A stretch of DNA of 64,000 nt from CAYREV01 sp964423345. Its GTDB lineage: Bacteria > Bacteroidota > Rhodothermia > Balneolales > Balneolaceae. A program made the position numbers and the translations under genes. The stretch is taken from assembly GCA_964423345.1 (NCBI GenBank), contig CAYREV010000011.1, forward strand, positions 1 through 64,000, read 5' to 3'. Below, in pieces: positions 52,404 through 61,561 of the stretch. Numbering within the stretch: the stretch's first letter is position 1; every line of letters starts with the position of its first letter. The notes under the pieces are model-generated. The model was given only the letters and a program-made list of their open reading frames with translations. It had not been told where the DNA came from and ran no database searches.

Positions 52404-53597
52404 CTATTCCAGTTCAGATAATCCTTTTCTGAGCCGTTTTACCGCTTCCTTCAGATCGTCCATGGAGGAGGCATAACTCAGGCGCATGCCGTCCGGTTCG
52501 CCGAATGCATCGCCGGGGACCGTCGCAAGGCCATGGTTTTCGATCAGGTACATACACAGGTCGGTGCTGCTGTTAATAGGGGTGCCGTCGCCCGTTTTCC
52601 TGCCCAGGTAGGAGGAGATATCGGGGAATACATAAAAGGCCCCGGACGGCTTAAAGCATTTGAGGCCTTCAATATTGCCCAGTTCCTCAACAATAAAGTC
52701 TCTGCGTTTCCGAAACTGTTCTTTCATCGCCTCTATCTCGTCCAGGCTGCCGCGGTAGGCCGCCTCTCCGGCTTTTTGGGAAATGGAGGAGGGGGCGGAG
52801 GTCTCCTGGCTCTGTATCTTGGCAACGGCGTCGGTAATTTCCTGCGGGGCCGCAAGGTAGCCGAGCCGCCAGCCGGTCATGGCAAATCCTTTGGAAAAAC
52901 CGTTAATGAGCAGGGTGCGCTCCCGGAGTTCCGGGCAGGCCTGCAGGATGCCCACATGCCCACCGTCGAAGGTGATGTATTCATAAATTTCGTCCGAAAT
53001 GATATAGACATCCGGATGGTTTTCCAGTACTTCACCCAGCCCGGCGAGCTCCTGCCGGGTGTAGCACGCCCCTGTCGGGTTGGAGGGCGAGCAGAGGACG
53101 AGAAGCTTGGTATTGGGAGTGATCGCATTTTCCAGCTGCTCGGGCGTCATCTTATAGTTGGCATCGAAAGAGGTTCGCACAATGACCGGAGTAGCTTCCG
53201 CCAGCTTGGCCATTTCGGGATACGATACCCAGTGGGGAGCGGGAATAATGACTTCATCTCCCTTATCCAGCAGCGCCAGCATGCTGAAGCCGAGCGACTG
53301 TTTGGCGCCGTTGCTTACCACTATCTGGGAGGGTTCGTAGGCAAGGCCATTGTCCCGCAGAAGCTTTTCGACAATGGCTTCCCTGAGTTCGGGGGTGCCT
53401 GTATTCATGGTGTAGCCGTGAAAGCCCTCATTGATGGCGTCAATAGCAGCTTCGCACACATGTTTCGGGGTGTTGAAATCGGGTTCCCCCGCGCTGAGTG
53501 ATACAATCGATTTGCCCTGGCGGGCCAGCTCTTTAGCCTTGGCTGAAATTTTCAGGGTCTCGGAGGGGGCAACCGATTGGGCGCGTTTGGAAATCAT
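52404..53597 (-). CDS. PLP-dependent class I aminotransferase (aspartate aminotransferase type)
   Basis: The 397 residues have the fold type I layout. Key residues are N173 (SNPTGA), D202 and Y205 (SDEIYEYITF), the Schiff-base lysine K236 (GFSKGFAM) and R244 (TGWRLGYLAAP). The opening SKRAQSVAPSETLKISAKAKEL is typical of the aspartate/prephenate aminotransferase (class Ib) group. The substrate is likely aspartate and perhaps prephenate. It lies downstream of coaD on the same strand with a 94-base gap. Confidence 0.94.
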   Translation of the reverse strand: MISKRAQSVAPSETLKISAKAKELARQGKSIVSLSAGEPDFNTPKHVCEAAIDAINEGFHGYTMNTGTPELREAIVEKLLRDNGLAYEPSQIVVSNGAKQSLGFSMLALLDKGDEVIIPAPHWVSYPEMAKLAEATPVIVRTSFDANYKMTPEQLENAITPNTKLLVLCSPSNPTGACYTRQELAGLGEVLENHPDVYIISDEIYEYITFDGGHVGILQACPELRERTLLINGFSKGFAMTGWRLGYLAAPQEITDAVAKIQSQETSAPSSISQKAGEAAYRGSLDEIEAMKEQFRKRRDFIVEELGNIEGLKCFKPSGAFYVFPDISSYLGRKTGDGTPINSSTDLCMYLIENHGLATVPGDAFGEPDGMRLSYASSMDDLKEAVKRLRKGLSELE

Positions 53598-53691
53598 AGG
53601 TTTGTTATTGGTTAGAGGAAGCTGACGGCTTCGCAGAAAATATCAAAAAACATAAAGGTTATCTATCCATTCCGTAACGGCGGCTGTGACG

Positions 53692-54189
53692 TCAAGGCCG
53701 GTCCCGGTATTTGTTATGCAGTGCCTCGGCAACATGATCGGGCACAAAAGAGCTCAGGTCGCCACCCCAGTAGGCAACCTCCTTGACCAGGGAGGCAGAG
53801 ATGAACGTCAGGTGCTCATTGGGCATCAGGAAAATGGTATCCACTTCCGGGGCCAGGCGGCGGTTGGTAAGTGCCATCCGGAACTCATATTCAAAATCAG
53901 ATATTTGGCGGACACCCCGTACCAACGTCTGTGCCTTTTTTTTCTTGGCAAAATCTACCAGCAGCCCTGTAAACTGTTCAATTTCCACGCGGTCGGCCCA
54001 CTCTTTTCCCTCCAGGCACCGGCGCATCAGCTCCTCTCTCTCATCACCGGTGAAAACAGCGTCCTTGCGGGTGTTGATTGCAATGGTGGCAATGACCGTA
54101 TCAAACAGGCCGGTGGCACGCTCCAGAATATCCAGGTGTCCAAAAGTTATGGGGTCGAAAGATCCGGGGTAAAGGGCAACGGTTTTCAT
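53692..54189 (-). CDS. coaD: Phosphopantetheine adenylyltransferase
   Basis: CoaD makes dephospho-CoA from 4'-phosphopantetheine and ATP. The 165 residues show the nucleotidyltransferase motif YPGSFDPITFGHLD (7-20, with H18), LVRGVRQISDFEYE and the C-terminal ISASLVKEVAYWGGD. It lies 18 bases after rsmD, an arrangement found in many bacteria. Confidence 0.97.
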   Translation of the reverse strand: MKTVALYPGSFDPITFGHLDILERATGLFDTVIATIAINTRKDAVFTGDEREELMRRCLEGKEWADRVEIEQFTGLLVDFAKKKKAQTLVRGVRQISDFEYEFRMALTNRRLAPEVDTIFLMPNEHLTFISASLVKEVAYWGGDLSSFVPDHVAEALHNKYRDRP

Positions 54190-54207
54190 CGGTACTGGAT
54201 TTAGAGG

Positions 54208-54759
54208 TTATTCTTCTTCCGATTGCAGTGAAAAGATACTGATCATGGTACGGCCATATTGTTTTTCATCCCAGAGATGTTGGTGCTCCCGGAAATCGTA
54301 ATGGCGGTTGTGCTCTGCCATTAGCCATCCCTCCCGATTCAGCCAGCCGTTGGCAAGTACCGCTTCCACCACCTGTTCCAGGTCGGGATAGGTGTAGGGG
54401 GGATCGGCAAATATAAGGTCGTAGGGAACAGCCGGCCCGTCAAGGAAACGCGGTACATCCGTGACTGCGGTACGAACGCGGTCGCTGACGCCAAACTCTT
54501 CGGCAAGGTTTTCAATATAGTTGATATTCCTTCGTTCGGCATCGACAAATAAAACTTTGGATGCTCCACGGGACAGGGCTTCAAAACCGAGGTTCCCGGA
54601 ACCCGCAAACAGGTCCAATACCGTGCTTTCCCAAATATATTTCCAGGACTCTATGGTAGAAAAAAGGCCTTCTTTGGTACGGTCGGTGGTTGGGCGGACA
54701 TCCAGGTTCTTTGGGATGTCGATTCGGCGGCCTTTAAGGGTTCCGGTTATTATACGCAT
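54208..54759 (-). CDS. rsmD: 16S rRNA (guanine-966-N2)-methyltransferase RsmD
   Basis: The 183 residues have the usual opening RIITGTLKGRRI and RPTTDRTKEGLFS, SAM motif LDLFAGSGNLGFEALSRGA (48-66) and catalytic DPPY (119-122). It methylates G966 in the 30S head. The DUF3822 gene precedes it and coaD follows, a neighbourhood typical for Bacteroidota and relatives. Confidence 0.96.
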   Translation of the reverse strand: MRIITGTLKGRRIDIPKNLDVRPTTDRTKEGLFSTIESWKYIWESTVLDLFAGSGNLGFEALSRGASKVLFVDAERRNINYIENLAEEFGVSDRVRTAVTDVPRFLDGPAVPYDLIFADPPYTYPDLEQVVEAVLANGWLNREGWLMAEHNRHYDFREHQHLWDEKQYGRTMISIFSLQSEEE

Positions 54760-54846
54760 GATATCTGTTTAAGCTGTTAAGCTACGACTCTGGAAAGGTA
54801 ATAAGGTAAGGAGGTATAAGAAAAGCCTATTTTCGGGCCGTAATAA

Positions 54847-55704
54847 TCAGTCTAAAGCCAGCATCACAGCCGGATAGGCCAGCTCCAGGTTAAAACCATA
54901 GGTTTTTTCGTCGGCTTCCACCTTGATCTTTTCGAGCGTATCCATTTTTACCACTGTTCCCGCTTCGTCCCAGAAAGGCTGCAGGATGTCAATGATCCGA
55001 TAGGCCTGGCTTCCATACACATGAATCTCCTCATGAAGCCCCTGCATCCAGCTCAGTTCCCGGGTTCTCTGAAGCCACAGGTAGGGGAGGTCTTCGGCAT
55101 TATCAAATTTTATATAGGTGGCCCCCCTCATCTTTCCCAGTATGTAGGAGCTGACCGACAGGCAGTTCCGGAAGCAGCAGACCGTCATAAAGGAACCGCC
55201 GGCATCGCAATGGGTGACCCATCGGCCACCAAGCTCAAAATCACTTATGAGGTCGGTGGTAGAAGCCTGCGGCGTCAGTTTTTTCAGTCCCCCGAGCGCT
55301 TCGGTATTGCGAAGAACCAGGAACCTGAAATCCTGGTTGCTGAGTAAATGCCAGGTTGGATGCAGGTGTTTGCGGTCTACCCCGTTCATAAGGATAGATA
55401 TATGGGCCTCCCGCTCGTCAGGGCTGTCATAGACCAGCTTGGGGAGGGTAGTCCAGCATTCTTTGTAGGGGAAAGAGAGGACCCGTATATGGTTGATGCC
55501 GTATTGCCCCTTAAGCTGGGAGACCGTCTGCTGAATACCCGGGAAATGGTCTTTGTTCCCGGTAAGGATGGCTTCGGTCACATCAAAATTAAAGTCAACC
55601 GAACCGATGCGGGCCAGCTTCTTTGGGTTGTCTACCTCATTGACAGCATAAAAAAGCTGATTCTCAAAGAAACAGAGCCCTAAACTAGGTTTCGGTTCGC
55701 TCAT
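54847..55704 (-). CDS. DUF3822 family protein
   Basis: A 285-residue protein without signal or membrane segments. Its place directly upstream of rsmD and coaD and its pattern (SLGLCFFENQLFYAVNE; a degenerate actin/hexokinase-like first half) match DUF3822, a family largely restricted to Bacteroidota and relatives. The function is not known. Constant company with rsmD hints at an RNA or ribosome role, which is inference only. The preceding gene ends 6 bases before it. Confidence 0.85.
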   Translation of the reverse strand: MSEPKPSLGLCFFENQLFYAVNEVDNPKKLARIGSVDFNFDVTEAILTGNKDHFPGIQQTVSQLKGQYGINHIRVLSFPYKECWTTLPKLVYDSPDEREAHISILMNGVDRKHLHPTWHLLSNQDFRFLVLRNTEALGGLKKLTPQASTTDLISDFELGGRWVTHCDAGGSFMTVCCFRNCLSVSSYILGKMRGATYIKFDNAEDLPYLWLQRTRELSWMQGLHEEIHVYGSQAYRIIDILQPFWDEAGTVVKMDTLEKIKVEADEKTYGFNLELAYPAVMLALD

Positions 55705-55710
55705 CCTTCA

Positions 55711-56184
55711 TTATTCCCAATTGGCTGCATTAAGAAGTGTGGTTTTTTCAAGATCACCAATATGATCGTCCGTATCCGGATCTTCGAGCAGGTAGATCGG
55801 CGGACGAAGAGTGTCGTTTAAGGTATACTTGAATTTTTTATGCGGGGGACGTGGTGAATAAATCAACGAATCCGGATTGTATGGCCCTTGCATTGGCTTG
55901 TACAGAGAATCTCCTATTGCAACCATGACCGAGTCGCTTTTCAGCCAGGAGACCAGGGTGTCGAGACCGCCTTCGGTGGGAGGGAAGTTGTCTTTCTGCC
56001 TCTCGTACCGGGTAAGGGCGTCCCTGACATTATCCATATTGTGGCGAACCCGTTCGGTCATCTGTTTGCGTTCAATAACTTCCTGGTAGGGGCCTACAAT
56101 AGAACGGTACAGGTAATAGCCCAATACAACAATCAGTACAGCCAGGACTATGCTAAGAATCTGATTTCTTTTTTCAACATCCAT
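55711..56184 (-). CDS. Membrane-anchored orphan protein resembling GspG pseudopilins
   Basis: ATG at 56184 gives 157 residues; an earlier ATG at 56280 adds 32 untypical ones. One membrane helix (about 9-27) is followed by a long helix, then FPPTEGGLDTLV (67-78), which is close to the YPTTEQGLEALV box of the type II secretion major pseudopilin GspG, and a late acidic EDPDTDDHIGD (134-144) where GspG binds calcium, ending NWE. The prepilin cleavage site (G-F-x4-E) is absent. No other pilus or secretion genes are nearby. It is the first gene of the DUF3822-rsmD-coaD run. Confidence 0.7.
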   Translation of the reverse strand: MDVEKRNQILSIVLAVLIVVLGYYLYRSIVGPYQEVIERKQMTERVRHNMDNVRDALTRYERQKDNFPPTEGGLDTLVSWLKSDSVMVAIGDSLYKPMQGPYNPDSLIYSPRPPHKKFKYTLNDTLRPPIYLLEDPDTDDHIGDLEKTTLLNAANWE

Positions 56185-56337
56185 GTTGCAATAATTATGA
56201 ATTAAAGAGAGTCTGAAAGTTTCGGAGTCTGAAAATACATGCCGACCTATATATATGCAACTCCATATGATACTTGGCAATTAAAGAATATAATATTTAA
56301 TAATCACACATTAATTGAGGGTATGAACCCGCCTGCC

Positions 56338-56991
56338 CTAATAGAGATGATATACTTTTTCGGTGAGGTAGGATGAAAGCCCGCGCCATTGAAACTTTGA
56401 ATGCCTTTCAAGGATGGATTCCGCGTGCAGCAGGCGAATTTTGAAACGATGGCCAAACAGATTCTCTATTTCCTCTTCAAAGACGGCAAAAGGAGGACCG
56501 TTCATCTCCGAGGAGGGATATTCGAAGGTATTCATCAGAATGCGGGTTCCGGCCGAAGATAAGCCGATAAGTTTCCGGGCATACTGTTCCCTTAGCCTGC
56601 CCGGCAAAGCGATTAGGGAGGCCTTGTCATATATGGCCGCGATATGGGGCAGCCATGCGGCTTCTAAGTTGAAGAAATCGCCCGCCCACAAAGTTATGTT
56701 TCCGGTACGGTATATGCGGAAAGAGCTTTTGGAGGTCAGGGTGTAGTCTCTGTCATTTTCGTCAAGGAATTCCTCTATTGCCTTTTCCGACACTTCCACA
56801 CCGATGACCCTGTGACCCCTATCGGCAAGCCATGCCAGGTCCAGGCTTTTCCCGCACAGGGGCACCAGTACGGTAGCCTTCGCTTCGAGTTCCAGGCGGG
56901 CCCAGTATTTTTTAAGGTGGGGATATACTTCAGTCATGTGCCAGCCTGTATTTTGCTTATCCCACCGTGCTTTCCAATAGCTTATTTCCAT
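56338..56991 (-). CDS. Thiopurine S-methyltransferase (TPMT) family protein
   Basis: The 217 residues show the TPMT family opening WKARWDKQNTGWHM, then LVPLCGKSLDLAWLADRGHRVIGVEVSEKAIEEF (the SAM site), and ITLWAGDFFNL. Bacterial members methylate thiopurines or selenium and tellurium compounds. The gene is single, with AT-rich DNA on both sides. Confidence 0.94.
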   Translation of the reverse strand: MEISYWKARWDKQNTGWHMTEVYPHLKKYWARLELEAKATVLVPLCGKSLDLAWLADRGHRVIGVEVSEKAIEEFLDENDRDYTLTSKSSFRIYRTGNITLWAGDFFNLEAAWLPHIAAIYDKASLIALPGRLREQYARKLIGLSSAGTRILMNTFEYPSSEMNGPPFAVFEEEIENLFGHRFKIRLLHAESILERHSKFQWRGLSSYLTEKVYHLY

Positions 56992-57068
56992 AAATGGCTA
57001 ATATTTCTGTATTTTACCGCTTAACTCTGATGTTGATATTACGACAGTTCTAAACAATAAGCGACCAT

Positions 57069-57542
57069 ATGGAATTTGATACTCAAGCTATAGCTGTTTT
57101 AAAAGTTTTCGGAGCTGCTCTGCTGGGGGGGCTCATAGGCCTGGAAAGGGAGTTGGCTGCCAAGCCCGCCGGCCTCAGAACCCACATGCTGGTTACCGGT
57201 GTTGCTTCGCTGCTGGTGGTATTGGGTGATTTCATGATTCAGTACTACGGGAGCAGTCCTTTTGTAAATGCCATACAGGCCGATCCGATACGTATTATGG
57301 AGGCGATCATTACCGGCATCAGTTTTCTCGGGGCCGGGACCATTATTTTTCGAAGCGGCAAGGAGAGTGTGGAAGGCCTTACCACAGCCGCCTCCATACT
57401 GTTTGCCGCCGCCATCGGAATAACGGTAGCCCTAAACCAGTTTTTTCTGGCCCTGATCTTAACCATCGGTGTCCTTTTGATACTCTTCGTTCTCGGATTC
57501 ATAGAATCATGGCTGGATGGCCTGCGTGAACGCCTGCCCTAA
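57069..57542 (+). CDS. MgtC/SapB family membrane protein
   Basis: The 157 residues have four to five hydrophobic segments and the family motif GGLIGLERELAAKPAGLRTHMLVTGVASLL (20-49), plus ITGISFLGAGTI. It is the short form without the C-terminal ACT-like domain of Salmonella MgtC. A role in ion homeostasis is likely but not defined. The MATE gene follows after 18 bases. Confidence 0.92.
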   Translation: MEFDTQAIAVLKVFGAALLGGLIGLERELAAKPAGLRTHMLVTGVASLLVVLGDFMIQYYGSSPFVNAIQADPIRIMEAIITGISFLGAGTIIFRSGKESVEGLTTAASILFAAAIGITVALNQFFLALILTIGVLLILFVLGFIESWLDGLRERLP

Positions 57543-57560
57543 CCCCAAGCTTTTTTTCTG

Positions 57561-58859
57561 TTGAATCGACAGATCCTCAGACTGGCTATACCCAACATTA
57601 TCAGCAACCTGTCGGTCCCCCTCCTGGGGGCGGTAGACACGGCCTTGATAGGTCACCTGGAGGAGGTGTATTACCTGGGTGCCATTGCACTGGGCGGCAT
57701 GATATTCAATTTCATCTTTTGGGGGTTCGGCTTCCTTAGGATGGGAACAACCGGCCTTACGGCCCAGGCTTTCGGCGAGGAGGATAAAACAGCGAGCATT
57801 ATGACCCTTGCCCGGGCGCTGTGTGTGGCAGGTATTTTCAGCGGGCTCATACTGCTGTTGCAGGTGTATATTGCGGACCTGGGTTTTTGGCTGGTCGAGG
57901 CCACTCCGGAGGTGGAAAACTACACCCGCATCTATTTTGATATACGCATATACACGGCCCCGGCGGTGTTGGGGCTATATGTGATCAACGGCTGGTTTCT
58001 TGGCATGCAGAACGCCCGATATCCGATGATCGTGACGGTTGTGCTGAATATCCTGAACATATTCCTGGATATCTTTTTCGTGTATTCCCTGAATATGAAT
58101 GTAGCCGGGGTGGCATGGGGTACATTGATTGCCCGATACGTGGGACTGACCCTGGCAGTCATCCTGCTGCTGTACCGGTACCGGGACTGGCTGTCCGGTT
58201 ACATCCATGACAAGCTGATAGATCTTGAGCCCATAAGGAAATTTTTTGCCGTCAACAGGGATATCTTCATTCGCACCCTGTGCCTGATCTTTACGTTCTC
58301 ATTTTTTACGGCCAAATCGGCCGAATTCGGGAACGTCATCCTGGCGGCCAACACCATACTTCTGCAACTCTGGATGATCGTTTCGTATGGTATTGACGGA
58401 TTCGCTTTTGCAGCCGAAAGTTTGATAGGCAGGTATACAGGGTCGGGAGAGCGGAAAAAACTGCGTGATGCCGTCACATACTGTTTTATATGGGGTATTG
58501 GCATCGGGCTTTCAGCTTCACTCGTCTATGGGCTTTTTGAGCTGTCTATCCTTCGAATATTTACCGACCAGCGGGAAGTGATCGATGCGGCACTGCTGGT
58601 TTTTGCCTGGACCATCGCCGGGCCTGCGGTGAGCAGTTTCTGCTATATTTGGGATGGTATCTTTATAGGGGCAACGGCTACCGTTCCTATGCGCAACTCC
58701 ATGATACTTGCTACCCTGGGGGTGTTTCTTCCGGCCTACGCCCTCGGCGTTTCCCATCTGGGGAATCATGCCATCTGGCTGGCGATGACCCTGTTTATGG
58801 TAGCGAGGGGAGTGACCCTGACGGTGTATGCCCCCCGTTATATTTTGCAGGAGCGTTAG
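57561..58859 (+). CDS. MATE-family multidrug/metabolite efflux transporter
   Basis: The 432 residues have about 12 hydrophobic segments. The N-terminal segment RLAIPNIISNLSVPLLGAVDTALIGHL and the repeat in the second half mark the DinF-like branch of MATE antiporters, driven by Na+ or H+. The start is TTG at 57561, chosen because the family N-terminus begins right there and no ATG fits. It is cotranscribed with the MgtC-like gene and converges on the SulP gene. Confidence 0.94.
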   Translation: MNRQILRLAIPNIISNLSVPLLGAVDTALIGHLEEVYYLGAIALGGMIFNFIFWGFGFLRMGTTGLTAQAFGEEDKTASIMTLARALCVAGIFSGLILLLQVYIADLGFWLVEATPEVENYTRIYFDIRIYTAPAVLGLYVINGWFLGMQNARYPMIVTVVLNILNIFLDIFFVYSLNMNVAGVAWGTLIARYVGLTLAVILLLYRYRDWLSGYIHDKLIDLEPIRKFFAVNRDIFIRTLCLIFTFSFFTAKSAEFGNVILAANTILLQLWMIVSYGIDGFAFAAESLIGRYTGSGERKKLRDAVTYCFIWGIGIGLSASLVYGLFELSILRIFTDQREVIDAALLVFAWTIAGPAVSSFCYIWDGIFIGATATVPMRNSMILATLGVFLPAYALGVSHLGNHAIWLAMTLFMVARGVTLTVYAPRYILQER

Positions 58860-58891
58860 GCAGCCTGCCGGCGTAATTTTTCAGGCTTTGG

Positions 58892-60625
58892 TTAGTCACT
58901 GATCTCGTCATATTCTTCCCGCCGATTGCCCCCGTCTTCCTTATCCATCTTCGAGAGGATACGTTCCACCGCTTCATGGGGATTTTCACAGTAGTGGTCG
59001 GTTCCCAAAAACTCTTTTAGCCCCGACTTTCGTATTACATCCCGTACAGGCCCCTTAAGTCCGCTTATGTACAGTTCCATATCCCAGGAACGGAGTGTTT
59101 TGATAATAGATTTGAGGGAATCGGTTGCGGTGGTATCCAGCATGTTGATGCTGCTGCCGTCGATAATTACATAGTGGGTATTTTTGTTTTGACTTTCACT
59201 TTTTTCAAGGATGAAATCCCGGAAAAATTCAGCATTGATAAATGAAAAGGAGGCATCGACCCGCAGTATGAGCACGCCCTGAATACGTCGGGCTTCCGGT
59301 TTGCGCTCCAGGTTCTTGAAAATCCGGGTATCGGGAACGATTCCCAGTTCGGCAACGGCGGGGCGACTGTATTTGTAGAGCATGGTGAGCATGGAAGCAC
59401 CTACGCCCAGAAGAATGCCCTCCTGAATCCCGATAAAAAGGGTGGATGCAAAAGTGAATATGGCAATGCCCCCTTCGCTTTTCTTGGTTTTGAATAGAAA
59501 CTTCAATTCGTTGATGTCTACCAGGTTGAAGACCAAAACGATGATGATGGCGCCGAGTATGGGCATCGGCAGGTAATAGAACAGCGGGGTCAAAAACAGG
59601 AGCGTAAGGATAACCAGCAGGGAGGTTATTATGTTGGATAGGGGGGAGCGCGCTCCGGCCTGTTCCGCCGCAGCGGAGCGTGAAAAGCTGCCCGATACCG
59701 GCAGGGAGTTAAACATGCTGCCCAGGATGTTGGAAGTGCCGATGGCTACCAGTTCATGGTTGGAGTCGACCAGGTAGTCATGTTTTTTGGCAAATGCTTT
59801 GCCCAGGGTGGCTATAGTCATGAATTGTACCAATGCAAGCGTCAGGGCAGTGGGCAGAAGGCGCCGCAGGTTTTCAAAAGTGATGGCCGGGAATGCAAGG
59901 TCGGGCAACCCTTTGGGGATGGAACCCACAATTTCCACCCCGAATTCCGGCAGATCGACCCACCAGGCAATGATTATGCCGGCCAAAAGCAGGAGCATGG
60001 AGGAGGGCAGCTTCGGCTGAACATATCTTATGGCCACCAGCAGGATCGTTGCCCCCAGCCCCCAGTACATGGATAGCCAGTGTATTTCGTCGAGGTTGCG
60101 AAAGACCTCATCGGCAATAAGGATGATGTACTGGGTACTCTTCAGCTCCATGCCCAGCAGATTATGTAGCTGTGTGAATGCAATGATGATGGGGGCGGCC
60201 ATGGTGAAGCCGGCAATGACAGGCCGCGAGAAAAAGTTGAAGAGTGCACCCAGCCTGAAGGACCCCATCAACAGCTGGAGCACACCGGTCATCATGGTCA
60301 GCAGCACCACCAGCCCGATGAAATTCGGACTTCCGCTGCTTACAATAGCTCCCGCTCCCGCTGCGACGATAAGCATGTCGACAGCCACAGGGCCGACTGA
60401 AAGATGGCGGGAGGTCCCCATGAGCGGATAGACCAGCAGGGGGACGACTCCTGCATACAGTCCGTAGATAGGCGGCACGCCCGCAATGACGGCATAGGCC
60501 ATGCCTTGGGGGATGATCATGATGCCGGTTGTCAGTCCCGCTTTTAGATCGCCGTAGAAATGGTTAGACCCGTAGGTGGGCAGCCAGTCGGAAATCTTAA
60601 ACGTTTTTTGGAGCCAGGTTTTCAT
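58892..60625 (-). CDS. SulP-family inorganic anion transporter with STAS domain
   Basis: The 577 residues begin with the SLC26/SulP core (KAGLTTGIMIIPQGMAYAVIAGVPPIYGLYAG), about 12-14 hydrophobic segments, and a C-terminal STAS domain (about 435-555, with VLILRVDASFSFINAEFF and VIIDGSSINMLDTTATDSL). It probably takes up sulfate, bicarbonate or a related anion. Immediately upstream lies the remnant of a second anion transporter gene. Confidence 0.95.
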   Translation of the reverse strand: MKTWLQKTFKISDWLPTYGSNHFYGDLKAGLTTGIMIIPQGMAYAVIAGVPPIYGLYAGVVPLLVYPLMGTSRHLSVGPVAVDMLIVAAGAGAIVSSGSPNFIGLVVLLTMMTGVLQLLMGSFRLGALFNFFSRPVIAGFTMAAPIIIAFTQLHNLLGMELKSTQYIILIADEVFRNLDEIHWLSMYWGLGATILLVAIRYVQPKLPSSMLLLLAGIIIAWWVDLPEFGVEIVGSIPKGLPDLAFPAITFENLRRLLPTALTLALVQFMTIATLGKAFAKKHDYLVDSNHELVAIGTSNILGSMFNSLPVSGSFSRSAAAEQAGARSPLSNIITSLLVILTLLFLTPLFYYLPMPILGAIIIVLVFNLVDINELKFLFKTKKSEGGIAIFTFASTLFIGIQEGILLGVGASMLTMLYKYSRPAVAELGIVPDTRIFKNLERKPEARRIQGVLILRVDASFSFINAEFFRDFILEKSESQNKNTHYVIIDGSSINMLDTTATDSLKSIIKTLRSWDMELYISGLKGPVRDVIRKSGLKEFLGTDHYCENPHEAVERILSKMDKEDGGNRREEYDEISD

Positions 60626-60628
60626 AGG

Positions 60629-60735
60629 CTAAAAGGGCCAAACCATCGGTATGAACAAGGTGGCCAGTATCCAGAACAATATGTTCAAAGGCAATCCTAT
60701 TTTGGTAAAATCGGAAAATTTATACTGACCTGCAT
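60629..60735 (-). pseudogene. C-terminal remnant of a DASS/SLC13-family anion transporter
   Basis: Read on the minus strand, the last 34 codons before a TAG at 60629 give GQYKFSDFTKIGLPLN then ILFWILATLFIPMVWPF, which is the standard C-terminus of divalent anion:sodium symporters (SLC13/DASS). Just upstream the frame has a stop (codon at about 60746-60748), and the rest of the roughly 450-600 residue protein is missing. The stop lies 3 bases before the SulP ATG, so an intact gene would have formed an operon with it. This is a deletion remnant. Confidence 0.75.
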
Positions 60736-60789
60736 GATTAACCTTCTACTGGAAAATAATATGTTCGGTTTTGTTAATGACGCTATTTC

Positions 60790-61159
60790 CAACACGAATA
60801 ATAAATAAGGCATTCAAAAAACCGTAGTGCCGGATTTGTTTTTTATAGACGCCGGGGCTGACCCGGGACGCACCCACATGCCTGTCCCGACTAAAAAAAG
60901 GGGCAAGCCCGACCGTTAAGTTGAGACAGCCGTTTTTTTAGCTGAAGGCGGCTGCAACAAAGTTCAGAATCCGCCAAATTATATATATATTTGAGCTGTG
61001 CGTTCGGCGGTAAAAAACAAGGGGGCCGGCGACAGATACCGGACAACAGCAGGACCCTGAACCGCAATTACGCATATAGAACGAATATATAAACGCCTGA
61101 TGGGCTTATTGAAGCCAGAACAGGATAAACACGGCAGATTAACCGATTAGATTAGGATT
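60790..61159. other. Non-coding DNA upstream of the 61160 gene
   Basis: No product was recognised on either strand. It contains weak hairpins (CGGGAC/GTCCCG around 60863-60890; AGCCG/CGGCT around 60929-60955), a TA run near 60980-60991 and mixed AT-rich stretches. It looks like decayed sequence next to the transporter remnant. Confidence 0.5.
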
Positions 61160-61510
61160 ATGAATTACAAACACAACTTTTTCTATCTATGTAAGACACC
61201 TCTCAGTGCGGAAGGGCCGGAAGATGTGGAAATAATTAACAAGGCTGATGATAACAAGGATTTCCCCTCCCTGTTCCAGGAATACGAGGAGCTTCGTTCT
61301 CATGCCTTCAATGATGACAAGCTCTATAGTATAGTACGTGCCGATGATATTTATGATTTAATCAGGACGGGTACGGAGAAGGAGGCTCGTGAGGAGGCTT
61401 TTGAAAAAGCACAGCAGGAGATCATTACGAATCTCCAGCACAGGGTCATGCAGGAAGAAGATGCCAATGCAAAAGCCATACTTAAGGAAGTTCACGGCGT
61501 CGAAAGCTGA
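61160..61510 (+). CDS. Small acidic protein, function unknown
   Basis: Not recognised. The 116 residues have no signal peptide; the first 20 are aromatic (NYKHNFFYLCKTPLS) and the rest is charged and helical, with a likely coiled coil at 74-110 (EKEAREEAFEKAQQEIITNLQHRVMQEED). Composition and codon pattern look like a real gene. It stands alone between decayed DNA and the RluA remnant. Confidence 0.55.
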   Translation: MNYKHNFFYLCKTPLSAEGPEDVEIINKADDNKDFPSLFQEYEELRSHAFNDDKLYSIVRADDIYDLIRTGTEKEAREEAFEKAQQEIITNLQHRVMQEEDANAKAILKEVHGVES

Positions 61511-61561
61511 TTCCTGTAAATCCACCTCCGCACTTGTCCCAGCCTTTCAGTCATATGTGCC

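Noticed and set aside
60560..60808. An 82-codon plus-strand frame at the SulP start
   Set aside because: It crosses the SulP start codon and the DASS remnant, both on the minus strand, and has no recognisable product.
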